The notes under the pieces were generated by a model, which saw nothing but the letters and a program-made list of their open reading frames with translations, was not told the origin of the DNA and searched no databases. The position numbers and the translations under genes were made by a program. Positions 19,127 through 27,454 of a stretch of DNA of 64,000 nucleotides are shown here, piece by piece. The first letter of the stretch is position 1; each line of letters starts with the position of its first letter. This stretch comes from Sphingobium subterraneum (lineage in GTDB: Bacteria > Pseudomonadota > Alphaproteobacteria > Sphingomonadales > Sphingomonadaceae), in assembly GCF_014199435.1 (NCBI RefSeq), contig NZ_JACIJP010000002.1:186001-250000 (forward strand), read 5' to 3'.

Positions 19127-20395
19127 TTACGCGACTGCCATCTCGCGCAACTCGGCAAGCCGGTAGCGCAAGGTGCGTTCGGAAATGCCGAGCTTGCGCG
19201 CGGCGAGGGCGCGGTGGCCGTCGGTCTCACGCAGGGCATGGCGGATCGCGTCGAGCTTGGACGCTTTCGCGATATCCTGAAGCCGGATCGGAGCCGACCG
19301 GTTGGCCGGGGCGGGAGCCGGTGCCGGAACGGGCGCGGTAACAGCGGCAATCGACAGGTCGTCCGCTTCAATCCGCTCGCCTTCCCGCAACACGATCGCG
19401 CGGTGCAGGACATTACCCAGCTCGCGTGCATTGCCCGGCCAGCGATGCGCGACCAGCCGGTCGAGCGCGCTTTTGGTCGGCCACGGGAACGCACCCATCG
19501 CCGGAGCCTTTTCGTGCAGGCCAATAAGCATCGCCGCGCTGATCGCCAGCACGTCACCCTTGCGGGTCGCGAGAGGATTAAGCGCCAGCGGCATGACGTT
19601 CAGCCGCCAGTAGAGGTCGGAGCGGAACCGCCCCCCATCACATTCGGCGGCCAGGTCGCGGTTGCATGCGGCGATCACGCGGACATTGACAGGCACCGGG
19701 TGGGTCGCGCCGACGGGAAGCACTTCACCTTCCTGCAAGGCACGCAGCAGCTTTGCCTGCAGGTTCAGGGGCAGCTCGGCAATCTCGTCGAGGAACAGGG
19801 TTCCGCCGTCCGCCGCGAGGAACAGGCCGTCCGAAGCGTTGGCCGCACCGGTAAAGCTGCCCTTCTTGTGACCGAACAGCATCGCTTCCATCATCGTTTC
19901 GGGCAGCGCGGCGCAGTTGACCGCGATAAAATCCTTTCCCGCCCGGCCGGACCGCGCGTGGAGGAACCGCGCCATGCCTTCCTTGCCGGTACCGGTGTCT
20001 CCCTGGATAAGGACGGTGGCGTCGCTCGCTGCGATCCGGCCCGCTAGCAACATCAACCGCGCGCTGCTCTCGTCACCAACGGCGGGCAAACCCGACGGCC
20101 GCAGCAGTTCGGCGATCAGCGCACAGGCGAAGTCGATATCCGCCGCGCCGAAGCCGACCCGCGCGGGCAGGCCGCTGGCGGCGCGTTCAAAACAGGGGGC
20201 GCCGTCACGATAGTCGACAAGAATGTCGCGATAGGTCGCGTGGGCGATCTCGCTTGCCAGCAGCACATGGACGCTGCCCCGATCCCGTGGCGCATCGGCC
20301 GCGACCGGGGCGATATCCAGGAACGCACGCTCCAGCCATTGTTGCAGCATTGGAACGCGGGCGCACAGCCCGTCGCTCATGCCAAAAGTCGACAT
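19127..20395 (-). CDS. sigma-54-dependent flagellar activator (FlbD/FleQ type)
   Basis: AAA+ enhancer-binding protein that opens sigma-54 promoters; probably the master regulator of flagellar class II genes here. The 422 residues hold a short N-terminal domain without the receiver signature (about 1-105), Walker A GDTGTGKE (about 132-139), the sigma-54 contact loop as GSFTGA (about 179-184, canonical GAFTGA), Walker B GGTLFLDEI (about 197-205) and a C-terminal Fis-type HTH (about 395-418). ATG 20395 has GGGGACC upstream. It heads the fli run. No phosphorylation site is visible, so control may be by partner binding or by autoregulation. Confidence 0.9.
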   Translation of the reverse strand: MSTFGMSDGLCARVPMLQQWLERAFLDIAPVAADAPRDRGSVHVLLASEIAHATYRDILVDYRDGAPCFERAASGLPARVGFGAADIDFACALIAELLRPSGLPAVGDESSARLMLLAGRIAASDATVLIQGDTGTGKEGMARFLHARSGRAGKDFIAVNCAALPETMMEAMLFGHKKGSFTGAANASDGLFLAADGGTLFLDEIAELPLNLQAKLLRALQEGEVLPVGATHPVPVNVRVIAACNRDLAAECDGGRFRSDLYWRLNVMPLALNPLATRKGDVLAISAAMLIGLHEKAPAMGAFPWPTKSALDRLVAHRWPGNARELGNVLHRAIVLREGERIEADDLSIAAVTAPVPAPAPAPANRSAPIRLQDIAKASKLDAIRHALRETDGHRALAARKLGISERTLRYRLAELREMAVA

Positions 20396-20675
20396 ATTTG
20401 GTCCCCAGTCCCATTCGCAGAGCCGGTGCCCCCGCACCAACCCAGCCTTTCGATGGGGATAAAATGCGCGTGAACGCTTAGGATATGGTTAATATCGCGT
20501 ACCCCGGCAGAAAAACCGGCAATTTTTTTCCGCCTTGATGAAATCGGTTTAAGTCTTTGATTTCTTAGGGATTTCGTCGGTTAATATGGCGAAAATTCGA
20601 CGTCACTCCTGCCGCAGGCTTCTTATAACGCACGCGCACGCCCCCGCGCGAGGAAGAAAAAAATCGTTCCGGCGC

Positions 20676-20702
20676 TTAAGGTTCCGGATGATCCGCCGTT
20701 CT
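20676..20702 (+). promoter_or_regulatory. candidate sigma-28 (FliA) promoter of flagellin
   Basis: TTAAGGTT, exactly 11 bases, then GCCGTTCT, against the enterobacterial FliA consensus TAAAGTTT-N11-GCCGATAA: six of eight and five of eight bases match with perfect spacing. It would start transcription about 60 nt before the flagellin ATG. fliA and flgM are present in the window. The rest of the 327-nt gap 20441-20767 shows no gene; no sigma-54 site of good quality faces flagellin. Confidence 0.5.
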
Positions 20703-20767
20703 CCTGCTTCGAGGCCGCAAGCACAGTTAGGCAAGCGACCTGATATTAGCGGGAAAGGAATTTTCAC

Positions 20768-21643
20768 ATGACTGTTATCGGAACCAACGTCGCCGCCATG
20801 CGCGCTCAGGCTGCTTCTTCTTCGGCCTCGAACCAGCTGCAGGCTTCCATGGAGCGTCTGTCTTCGGGCAAGCGCATCAACAGCGCGAAGGACGACGCTG
20901 CCGGCCTCGCCATCGCCACCAAGATGACTGCCCAGATCCGTGGCCTGAACGCCGCGGCTCGCAACGCCAACGACGGCATCTCCCTGGCGCAGACCGCGGA
21001 AGGCGCACTTGGCCAGATCAGCAACATCGTCCAGCGCGTTCGTGAACTGGCCGTCCAGTCGGCGAACGGCACCGTCACCAACGCAGACCGTCTGGGCCTC
21101 GACAACGAAAGCCGCGCGCTGCTCGACCAGATCGACCAGATCGCGACGAAGACCAACTTCAATGGCGTGAACCTGCTCGACGGTTCGGCGGCCAGCGTCA
21201 GCATCCAGACCGGGACCGGCGCGAGCGACACCGTCGCCATCAACCTCGCCGATGCCCGCGTCAATACGCTGAACATCAAGAAGGCTGCTACCCAAGCAGG
21301 CACGCCTGCTGCGGCCGCCGGTACACCCCCGGTCGGTGGTGAAATCGACCTTGCGACGGCCGCCAACGCTTCTGCGGCGCTCACGCAGATCGACACGGCT
21401 CTGTCCACCGTTGCTGCTGCCCGTGCGTCGCTCGGCGCCAGCCAGAACCGTCTGGCGGTCACTGTCGACAACATCACGTCGACCGTCACCAACCTGTCGG
21501 ATGCCCGTTCGCGGATCGAAGACGTCGATTTCTCGGCGGAAACGACGAACCTCGCCAAGGCGCAGATCCTGAGCCAGGCTTCCACCGCGATGATCGCTCA
21601 GGCGAACCAGGCTCAGCAGGGTGTTCTCTCGCTGATCCGCTAA
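20768..21643 (+). CDS. fliC: flagellin
   Basis: Filament subunit, exported by the flagellar type III system. 291 residues consisting almost entirely of the conserved D0/D1 parts: N-terminal helices with [18 protein letters not shown] (about 38-55), and the C-terminal [20 protein letters not shown] block in pieces ([17 protein letters not shown]-like [15 protein letters not shown] end). The surface region is reduced to a short linker with a duplicated AGTP tetrapeptide (about 178-190). GGAAAGGAA precedes the ATG. Monocistronic: own promoter candidate upstream and a strong terminator downstream. Confidence 0.97.
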   Translation: MTVIGTNVAAMRAQAASSSASNQLQASMERLSSGKRINSAKDDAAGLAIATKMTAQIRGLNAAARNANDGISLAQTAEGALGQISNIVQRVRELAVQSANGTVTNADRLGLDNESRALLDQIDQIATKTNFNGVNLLDGSAASVSIQTGTGASDTVAINLADARVNTLNIKKAATQAGTPAAAAGTPPVGGEIDLATAANASAALTQIDTALSTVAAARASLGASQNRLAVTVDNITSTVTNLSDARSRIEDVDFSAETTNLAKAQILSQASTAMIAQANQAQQGVLSLIR

Positions 21644-21762
21644 GCGGAAATGAATTGAACGGCTGAGGTACTGGTCCACCGACAGCCGCTCATAAGACCC
21701 CCGGCATCTAAAGGTCCCCACCGTGCCGGGGGTCCTCCCTTTCGATCAAACGGCCAATCTCG

Positions 21763-21794
21763 AAACCCTCGTCCCCCCGGGCGAGGGTTTTTTT
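21763..21794 (+). terminator. rho-independent terminator after flagellin
   Basis: AAACCCTCG pairs with CGAGGGTTT around a C/G-rich loop, followed by a run of seven T. A second GC hairpin without a T run (CCCCGGCA/TGCCGGGG, about 21699-21732) lies just before it. Confidence 0.85.
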
Positions 21795-21807
21795 GGTATG
21801 AGAAGTC

Positions 21808-21912
21808 ACCCGTTCATCCTGAGTAGCGCTGAGCTTGCCGAAGACCCGTATCGAAGGATACTTCGATACGCCGCTTCGACTGGCTCAGCGGCTACTCAGC
21901 ACGAACGGGGTA
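21808..21912. repeat. palindromic intergenic repeat
   Basis: A long imperfect inverted repeat: CCCGTTC at the left end pairs with GAACGGG at the right, CTGAGTAGC with GCTACTCAG, and an inner ATCGAAG/CTTCGAT hairpin. The arm words (GAGCTTGCCGAAG, CTTCGAC..GCTCAGC, CGAACGG) match a dispersed palindrome I recall from many sphingomonad intergenic regions. A decayed second copy lies at 35225-35318. No gene within. Confidence 0.7.
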
Positions 21913-21940
21913 ACTGTGACGGAATCCGCCAGACCCCCAT

Positions 21941-21954
21941 TTGATCGAGATCAA
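21941..21954 (+). promoter_or_regulatory. FNR/Anr-type box
   Basis: TTGATCGAGATCAA is a perfect TTGAT-N4-ATCAA palindrome, the consensus for FNR-family oxygen regulators. It is about 53 nt before the start of the 35-residue ORF at 22007; if centred at -41.5, transcription would begin near 21989. Confidence 0.7.
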
Positions 21955-22006
21955 TGCGCCCAGCGCGCGTTACCGTCAGATCGTCCCACAATCTGAGGAG
22001 ACGATC

Positions 22007-22114
22007 ATGACCTACCTGACCCAGCCTTATGTGGTGATGGCTATTGTTGCCATCGCCATCTTTTCCGCCGTGTTGCTCGCGGTGTCCATTTCCGACGCCC
22101 GCCTGAACCGCTAG
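22007..22114 (+). CDS. 35-residue single-pass membrane protein
   Basis: A micro-ORF encoding 35 residues: a short N-terminus MTYLTQPYVV, one membrane helix rich in Ala/Ile/Val (about 9-28) and a polar tail SDARLNR. It has a textbook GAGGAG six nt before the ATG and an FNR-type box upstream, which together argue that it is real and induced at low oxygen. Size and topology resemble small accessory subunits of respiratory oxidases, but there is no family match I can name and no oxidase gene nearby. It is convergent with the ferredoxin gene. Confidence 0.7.
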   Translation: MTYLTQPYVVMAIVAIAIFSAVLLAVSISDARLNR

Positions 22115-22133
22115 TTCCCCTATGCGGGGCGTT

Positions 22134-22469
22134 TCACACGCCCTGCATATTACGGCTTTCCGGCGGGATTTGCACGGTCAGGGTGTCCATATCCGCGGGT
22201 ATGTCAATCTGACAGGAGAGGCGGCTGGTGCGCGTCGCGGCAGCGGCGAGATCGAGCATGTCTTCCTCGTCTTCGCTCGCGCGCGGTAATCGGGCAAAAT
22301 CCTCGGCCGCTACGATGACGTGGCAGGTCGAACAGGCCATCTGTCCCTCGCACGTCCCTTCCAGCGGCTGGCCGCAGCCCTGCGCAATGTCGAGAAGATT
22401 GTCCCCCGCGCCCGCCCGCACCTCGCGAATCTGCTTCCCATCGGCGCTGATGAAACGGACCAGGGTCAT
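22134..22469 (-). CDS. 2Fe-2S ferredoxin (adrenodoxin type)
   Basis: Small cytosolic electron carrier. 111 residues with the adrenodoxin/ISC-ferredoxin cluster pattern C-x5-C-x2-C (CEGQMACSTC, about 40-49) and a fourth Cys in RLSCQI (about 84-88), the usual spacing. Last of three same-strand genes after two cysteine desulfurases, so it may feed electrons into Fe-S cluster assembly, or serve a P450; the operon favours the former. It begins 28 nt after the second desulfurase. Confidence 0.93.
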   Translation of the reverse strand: MTLVRFISADGKQIREVRAGAGDNLLDIAQGCGQPLEGTCEGQMACSTCHVIVAAEDFARLPRASEDEEDMLDLAAAATRTSRLSCQIDIPADMDTLTVQIPPESRNMQGV

Positions 22470-22496
22470 GTCGTCGTCATCCTCTCTCCCCCCGCG

Positions 22497-23606
22497 TCAC
22501 TGCTGTGACGCGGCGTGATTGATCGCCTCGGCCGCCTTCTCCAGTTCCTCGCACGTTGTATATCGACCGAATCCCAGCCGGACCGCGCTTTGTGCCTCTT
22601 TCTTCGACAATCCAATCGCGTGCAAGACATGACTGGGTCGGCCGGACCCGCTGGCGCATGCAGACCCCAGAGAAAAGGCGACGTTGCGACATTCTGACAA
22701 CAGTCGGGCAGCATCGATCCCGTCGCGACGGATGTTGAGATTGCCGCAATAGCGCGCCTCGACGCTCCCGTTGATTGTCCAGTCCGCGAACAGATCCCGC
22801 GCGCGGTCCCATAAGGCTTGGACATGCCCGGCATCATCCGCCGCCCGCTCCGCCATCAGTGCGGCCGCCACTCCGAAACCCACACACAGCGCGGGCGATA
22901 GCGTGCCGGGTCGCAAGCCCGCCTCCTGCCCCCCGCCATGCAGCAGCGGCGGCAAATCCAGCCCATCGCGCAGCCACAGTCCGCCGATGCCTTTGGGACC
23001 ATGAACCTTGTGGGCGCTCACCGCGATCAGGTCCGCGTTGCGGGGCAGCGGGACCCGTCCAAAGGCCTGCACCGCGTCGCACAGAAACAGCGCGCCCGCC
23101 GCCTGCGCCTGCGCCGCCAGCGCCTCGACCGGCTGGATCACGCCGATTTCGTTGTTGACCAGCATGACGGCGACGAGCGCCGTCCGGTCGTCCATCGCTG
23201 CTGCCGCCTCGGGCAGGTCCAGCAGTCCGTTAGCCCCCACCGGCAGCAGGATCGGTTCAAATCCCTCGCTCTCCAGCGCCAGTACCGTGTCACGCACAGC
23301 GGCATGTTCGGTCGCGACCGTCAGCACGCGGATCCGGCGCGGGTCTGCCCGGCGCATCCTTCGCGCCGCGCCGACGATGGCGATGTTGAGCGCCTCGGTC
23401 GCGCCCGATGTGAAGATCAGGCGGCCCGGCGGCAGATCGAGCGCCGCCATGACCCGCTCTCGCGCTACCTCCACCGCCGCCGCCGCCGCGCGCCCCGGCT
23501 TATGGGCACTGTGCGGGTTTGCGAAATGGTCGCGCAGCCACGGCACCATCGCCTCGAACACCTGCGGAGCGAGCGGGGTCGTCGCCTGATAGTCGAGGTA
23601 GATCAC
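22497..23606 (-). CDS. cysteine desulfurase, second of a tandem pair
   Basis: PLP enzyme that takes sulfur from cysteine for Fe-S clusters or thiolation. 369 residues from GTG 23606 (VIYLDYQATTPLAP); this start overlaps the upstream desulfurase stop as GTGA and gives the canonical NifS/IscS N-terminus, while an ATG at 23633 would add nine unconserved residues. The PLP lysine is in SAHKVHGPKG (about 185), and the catalytic Cys is in SACASGSGRPSHVL (about 305), the class I loop. Which of the pair is IscS-like cannot be decided from sequence alone. Confidence 0.9.
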   Translation of the reverse strand: MIYLDYQATTPLAPQVFEAMVPWLRDHFANPHSAHKPGRAAAAAVEVARERVMAALDLPPGRLIFTSGATEALNIAIVGAARRMRRADPRRIRVLTVATEHAAVRDTVLALESEGFEPILLPVGANGLLDLPEAAAAMDDRTALVAVMLVNNEIGVIQPVEALAAQAQAAGALFLCDAVQAFGRVPLPRNADLIAVSAHKVHGPKGIGGLWLRDGLDLPPLLHGGGQEAGLRPGTLSPALCVGFGVAAALMAERAADDAGHVQALWDRARDLFADWTINGSVEARYCGNLNIRRDGIDAARLLSECRNVAFSLGSACASGSGRPSHVLHAIGLSKKEAQSAVRLGFGRYTTCEELEKAAEAINHAASQQ

Positions 23607-24655
23607 GCCGCGCCGCCCGCGAGGCTTTGCCATAGGTGAAGAAAGCGGTCGATGTCGCCCGCACTCGTCTGCGGACCGAAGCTGACGCGGATCACCTCGT
23701 CCGCATCCTCCGCGCGCCAGCCGATGGCGGAGAGCACCGGGCTGGTCTTGAGCGTGCCGGAGGAACAGGCCGCCCCCGCCGATACCGAGACGCCCGCCAT
23801 GTCGAAGCGGATCAGCTGCACGCGCGCCGACACACCGGGCATGCGATAGCTGGCGATAGTCGCAATCCGCTCCGCCGCGTCGGCAACGACAATGCCGCCC
23901 GCCTCACGGATGCCGCTGTCGAGCAGGGTGCGCAGGCCCGCCACGCCCGCCATCCAGTCGCGGTTTTCTTCAAGCGCCGCAGCCATGCCGAGCACGCCCG
24001 GCACATTTTCCGTTCCCCCGCGATAGCCCCGTTCCTGCCCACCGACCGGGGAAAGCACGGCAAGATCCTTCACCAGCAGCGCACCCACACCCGGCGGTCC
24101 GCCGAATTTATGAGCGCTCAGCGCGATCATGTCCGCGTCCATCGGCAGCGCGATCTTGCCCGCACTCTGCGCGCAGTCGACGAACAGCGTACCGCCGGTG
24201 CCATGAATCTCCGCCGCCAGCGTGGCGACCGGCTGGATGACCCCCGTCTCGTTGTTCACATGCTGGATCGCGTGGAGCGCCCCCGCGACGGTTTCCCGCA
24301 CGACGCCGTCGCCATCGACAGCGAGGCGCGTCGCGTCCGCCGTCATCCGCAGCACCGCGTCGTGCTCCACCGGCGACGTCACCACCCGCTCCGCGCGGGC
24401 GCGGCCCAGCCCCAGCGCGATCGCCTCGCTTGCACCAGACGTGAAGATGACCGCGCCGTCCCAGTCCAGCGCCCGGCATATCCGCGCCCGCGCATCTTCC
24501 AGCATCGCGCGCGCTGCCCGCCCGTCGGCATGCGGCGAAGATGGATTGGCCCAATGCTGAAATCCCTCTGCAACCGCCAGACGCGCTCCCTCGCACACGG
24601 GCGTGGTCGCCGCATGATCGAGATATAATCGTGGCAGGGGAACGGCTTCGGTCAC
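23603..24655 (-). CDS. cysteine desulfurase, first of a tandem pair
   Basis: 350-residue class V aminotransferase-fold desulfurase. Visible: YLDHAATTP start, FTSGASEA phosphate loop (about 71-78), HVNNETG, the PLP lysine at about K183 in SAHKFGGPPG, and the active Cys in GAACSSGT (about 298). All catalytic elements are present. It is followed by a second desulfurase with a different Cys loop and then a ferredoxin; the head-to-tail pair probably arose by duplication and divergence, and both may be active. Divergent from the alpha/beta hydrolase. Confidence 0.92.
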   Translation of the reverse strand: MTEAVPLPRLYLDHAATTPVCEGARLAVAEGFQHWANPSSPHADGRAARAMLEDARARICRALDWDGAVIFTSGASEAIALGLGRARAERVVTSPVEHDAVLRMTADATRLAVDGDGVVRETVAGALHAIQHVNNETGVIQPVATLAAEIHGTGGTLFVDCAQSAGKIALPMDADMIALSAHKFGGPPGVGALLVKDLAVLSPVGGQERGYRGGTENVPGVLGMAAALEENRDWMAGVAGLRTLLDSGIREAGGIVVADAAERIATIASYRMPGVSARVQLIRFDMAGVSVSAGAACSSGTLKTSPVLSAIGWRAEDADEVIRVSFGPQTSAGDIDRFLHLWQSLAGGAA

Positions 24656-24670
24656 AAACGACTCAATTGA

Positions 24671-24698
24671 TTGCGAAAGGGACGCGATTTCCTATATA
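24671..24698 (+). promoter_or_regulatory. candidate sigma-70 promoter of the alpha/beta hydrolase
   Basis: TTGCGA, 16 bases, then TATATA, about 72 nt before the hydrolase ATG. The AT-rich CCTATATAGG core is itself palindromic and could also serve the divergent desulfurase operon. Confidence 0.4.
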
Positions 24699-24770
24699 GG
24701 CGGCGTTTCTCCTGCAACCGGCCCTTATGCCGGAGCAGTTCCTTGTTCTTATGCCAGTCAGCCAGGTGCT

Positions 24771-25427
24771 ATGCCAGACGTCATTTTCCCAGGGCCGGAA
24801 GGCCGCCTCGAGGGCCGTTTCAGCCCGCCCCCCCGCCCCCGCGCTCCCGTCGCGATGATCCTGCATCCCCACCCGCAGGGTGGCGGTACGATGAACGACC
24901 GGATTACGCAGGCGCTGTACAAGACCTTCGTGAAGCGCGGCTTCGCGGTACTCCGGTTCAACTTCCGGGGCGTAGGCCGCAGCCAGGGCACGTTCGACAA
25001 TGGCGTGGGCGAACTGTCCGATGCCGCGGCCGCGCTCGACTGGGTGCAGAGTTTCCATCCCGAAGCGCAGACCACGTGGATCGCCGGATTCTCGTTCGGC
25101 GCATGGATCGCGATGCAGCTGCTGATGCGCCGACCGGAAGTGCGCGGGTTCATCTCCGTCGCGCCGCCCGCCAACATGTATGATTTCAGCTTCCTCGCGC
25201 CCTGTCCCGCATCCGGAATCATCGTGCAGGGCACCGCTGACGAAGTGGTGACCGCAGGCGCGGTGCAGAAGCTTGTCGACAAGCTGCGCACGCAAAAGGG
25301 CATCACCATCCATCACGACGAAATCCGTGGGGCCAACCACTTCTTCGAGCATGAGCTGGACCAGTTGATGATGTCCGTCGACAATTATCTCGACATGCGC
25401 CTCGCCCCGGATTCGCCCATCCGCTGA
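24771..25427 (+). CDS. alpha/beta hydrolase
   Basis: 218-residue cytosolic serine hydrolase of unknown substrate. The HPHPQGGG segment near residues 32-39 forms the oxyanion region, the nucleophile elbow is GFSFG with Ser at about 108, the acid is likely in GTADEVV (about 157), and the His in RGANHFFEHEL (about 188). No signal peptide. This compact family with HPHP..GG is widespread in alphaproteobacteria; its adjacency to cysteine desulfurases suggests, but does not prove, a functional link. Confidence 0.88.
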   Translation: MPDVIFPGPEGRLEGRFSPPPRPRAPVAMILHPHPQGGGTMNDRITQALYKTFVKRGFAVLRFNFRGVGRSQGTFDNGVGELSDAAAALDWVQSFHPEAQTTWIAGFSFGAWIAMQLLMRRPEVRGFISVAPPANMYDFSFLAPCPASGIIVQGTADEVVTAGAVQKLVDKLRTQKGITIHHDEIRGANHFFEHELDQLMMSVDNYLDMRLAPDSPIR

Positions 25428-25518
25428 GCGGGGTGCGCGACATCCGATCGGAAGCATAGGGAGTTCCTGAAGGGCCGTTGGCCCATGCGGGCGGTGCGCA
25501 CGCCTCCGGAATGTCCGG

Positions 25519-27162
25519 TCAATCGCCGCGCAATTCCTTTTTCGACAGCTTGCCGATCAGGGTCTTGGGCAGTTCGTCGCGAAATTCAATGTCGCGCGGC
25601 ATTTCGATCTTGCTGATACGCGACGTGAGGAACGCGCGCAGATCATCGGCGGTCGCAGCGGAGCCGGGTCGCTTCCGGACGAACGCCTTGGGCGCCTCCC
25701 CGCGATAGGGGTCGGGCACGCCGATCACGGTCACCTCCAGCACGTCCTCATGCTCATAGAGCGCGTCCTCGATGACGCGCGGATAGACATTATATCCACC
25801 GCACAGGATCAGGTCCTTGATCCGGTCGACCAGAAAGAGGAAGCCGTCCGCGTCAAACCTGCCGACATCTCCGGTGCGCAGGAACCCGTCGCGAAGAACC
25901 TCGGCGCTCTCCTCCGGCCGGTTCCAGTACCCCCTCATCACTTGGGGACCCGACACCCACACCTCACCCGCCGCCCCGGCGGGAACCGTTCGTGACAAAT
26001 CGTCGAGGTCACGCAGCTCGATGGTGGTGCGGGGGAAGGGTCTGCCGACGCTGCCTACACGACCCTTCTCCGTCAGCGAATTGGACGCCACGATCGGCGA
26101 CGCCTCCGACAGACCATAGCCCTCACTGAGGACAATGCCCGTATGTCTCTCGAATTGCGCGAGCATCTCCGGCGGCAGGGGCGCACCCCCACTGATGCAA
26201 CAGCGTAGCCGCTTGAAGCCGGGCGTATGGGGACCGATATGCTCGTTAAGCTTGCCGATCAGGGTCGGCACGGCGAACAATCGATGCGGCCGGGTACGCG
26301 CCATCGTTTTGAGGAAGCTGTCCAGTTCGAATCGGGGGAGCAGGACGATCTCCGCACCGGTCAGGATCGAATAATTGAGCACCGTGGTCAGCGCGAAGAC
26401 ATGGAACATCGGCAGCACGCCGATCACCCGTTCCGGCGTGGATGGCAGGCCCCTGTCATGGTCTCGCATCTGCAGCGCGTTGGCGATCAGGCTCGCGTGC
26501 GTCAGCATCGCACCCTTGGGCACGCCGGTCGTCCCGCCGGTATATTGCAGGACCGCGACATCACCCGGATCTCTGGCACGATCGGCGGGCCGCCCGGTCG
26601 CACGCTCCAGCATCCGGTAGGGAAGATGAAATTCGTCGTTCGGAACACGCAGGATGCTCCGGCGAGCCAGAAACCGGTAGGCGATGCCCTTGATGGGCGG
26701 CAGCGCGGCGGCAATCGGGCAGACGATGATGCGCCGCACACCTGCCGCACCCGCGGCGGCGCTGGCCTTGGCATGGATATCGCGATCGTCGGGGACGGCC
26801 AGCAGGCGCGCACCGGAGTCGGCCAGCACATGGCCCATTTCCCGCTCCGTGTAGAGCGGGTTCATCGCCACCACGATCCCGCCAGCGCGCAGCACGGCAA
26901 AATACAGGATCACGAAATAGGACGTGTTAGGTAGACAGAGGCACATGCGATCGCCCGGCGCGAGGCCGAGATCCTGCAGCGCGCGCGCCACCCGTTCCAC
27001 CCTGGCCGCCAGACCAGCATAGGACATCGACCGGCCCATGAAATCAAGCGCAACGGACTCCGGGCTGCGACGGGCGGACTGCGCGAGAAGATCGGGCAGC
27101 AGGCGCGGCTCGCCCGGTTCCCGGGGATCGGAAACAGGGGCCGAGCGCTCAGACCTCGACAT
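25519..27162 (-). CDS. AMP-forming acyl-CoA synthetase
   Basis: 547-residue ANL-superfamily ligase that adenylates a carboxylate and transfers it to CoA. Visible: phosphate loop YTGGTTGVPKGA (about 214-225), the A5-type GYGLSEASP, the hinge in DRIKDLILCGGYNVYP, and the catalytic C-terminal lysine in PKTLIGKLSKKEL. The sequence resembles long-chain fatty-acid ligases (FadD-like), but the operon (carrier, AtuA-like, DUF4387) suggests a specialised acid. It overlaps the DUF4387 gene by 14 nt and is the last gene of the operon. Confidence 0.9.
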   Translation of the reverse strand: MSRSERSAPVSDPREPGEPRLLPDLLAQSARRSPESVALDFMGRSMSYAGLAARVERVARALQDLGLAPGDRMCLCLPNTSYFVILYFAVLRAGGIVVAMNPLYTEREMGHVLADSGARLLAVPDDRDIHAKASAAAGAAGVRRIIVCPIAAALPPIKGIAYRFLARRSILRVPNDEFHLPYRMLERATGRPADRARDPGDVAVLQYTGGTTGVPKGAMLTHASLIANALQMRDHDRGLPSTPERVIGVLPMFHVFALTTVLNYSILTGAEIVLLPRFELDSFLKTMARTRPHRLFAVPTLIGKLNEHIGPHTPGFKRLRCCISGGAPLPPEMLAQFERHTGIVLSEGYGLSEASPIVASNSLTEKGRVGSVGRPFPRTTIELRDLDDLSRTVPAGAAGEVWVSGPQVMRGYWNRPEESAEVLRDGFLRTGDVGRFDADGFLFLVDRIKDLILCGGYNVYPRVIEDALYEHEDVLEVTVIGVPDPYRGEAPKAFVRKRPGSAATADDLRAFLTSRISKIEMPRDIEFRDELPKTLIGKLSKKELRGD

Positions 27163-27454
27163 GGCACAGCCTTACATATTGCTGGCCGCCGTGCATGTCG
27201 CGCTCGTCCGGCCCACCTTGTGCAACCGCGCGGGGATAAGAGAATTTGACGACCGCCAGTTCGGGCACCACGAATTTGCGGACGCTCTCCGACGGCACGC
27301 CGTACAGGCGCGCAATGGCCTCGCTTGCCAGCGCAGGCGTGTGGGCATAACGCGCAAAGCGCTCCGCATCGGCGAAGAACAGGTCGATCGTGATCCAGAA
27401 CGGTCCTGCATTTTTCGACCGGATGTGGCGGCAGACGTCGCTGAGTTTAGCCAT
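27149..27454 (-). CDS. DUF4387 family protein
   Basis: 101 residues with the family's IRSKNAGPFWITIDLFF N-terminal block and a GGQQYVRL ending; cytosolic, no membrane segment. DUF4387 genes regularly follow AtuA/DUF1446 genes, and an equivalent small domain is fused to the C-terminus of some AtuA proteins (recollection), so the two probably form one enzyme. Here the start overlaps the AtuA-like stop by 8 nt and the end overlaps the ligase start by 14 nt, which implies coupled translation. Chemistry is unknown. Confidence 0.85.
   Translation of the reverse strand: MAKLSDVCRHIRSKNAGPFWITIDLFFADAERFARYAHTPALASEAIARLYGVPSESVRKFVVPELAVVKFSYPRAVAQGGPDERDMHGGQQYVRLCHVEV

Noticed and set aside
20416-20431. 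Minus-strand GGGCACCGGCTCTGCG ahead of the sigma-54 activator, GG-N10-GC spacing
   Set aside because: Two consensus positions are lost and the predicted start would leave only about ten bases before the chosen ATG, cutting into the ribosome site.
20504-20530. Repeated CCGGC words followed by a T run between the activator and flagellin, as a terminator
   Set aside because: They are direct repeats with at most a four-pair stem, and no upstream plus-strand gene needs terminating.
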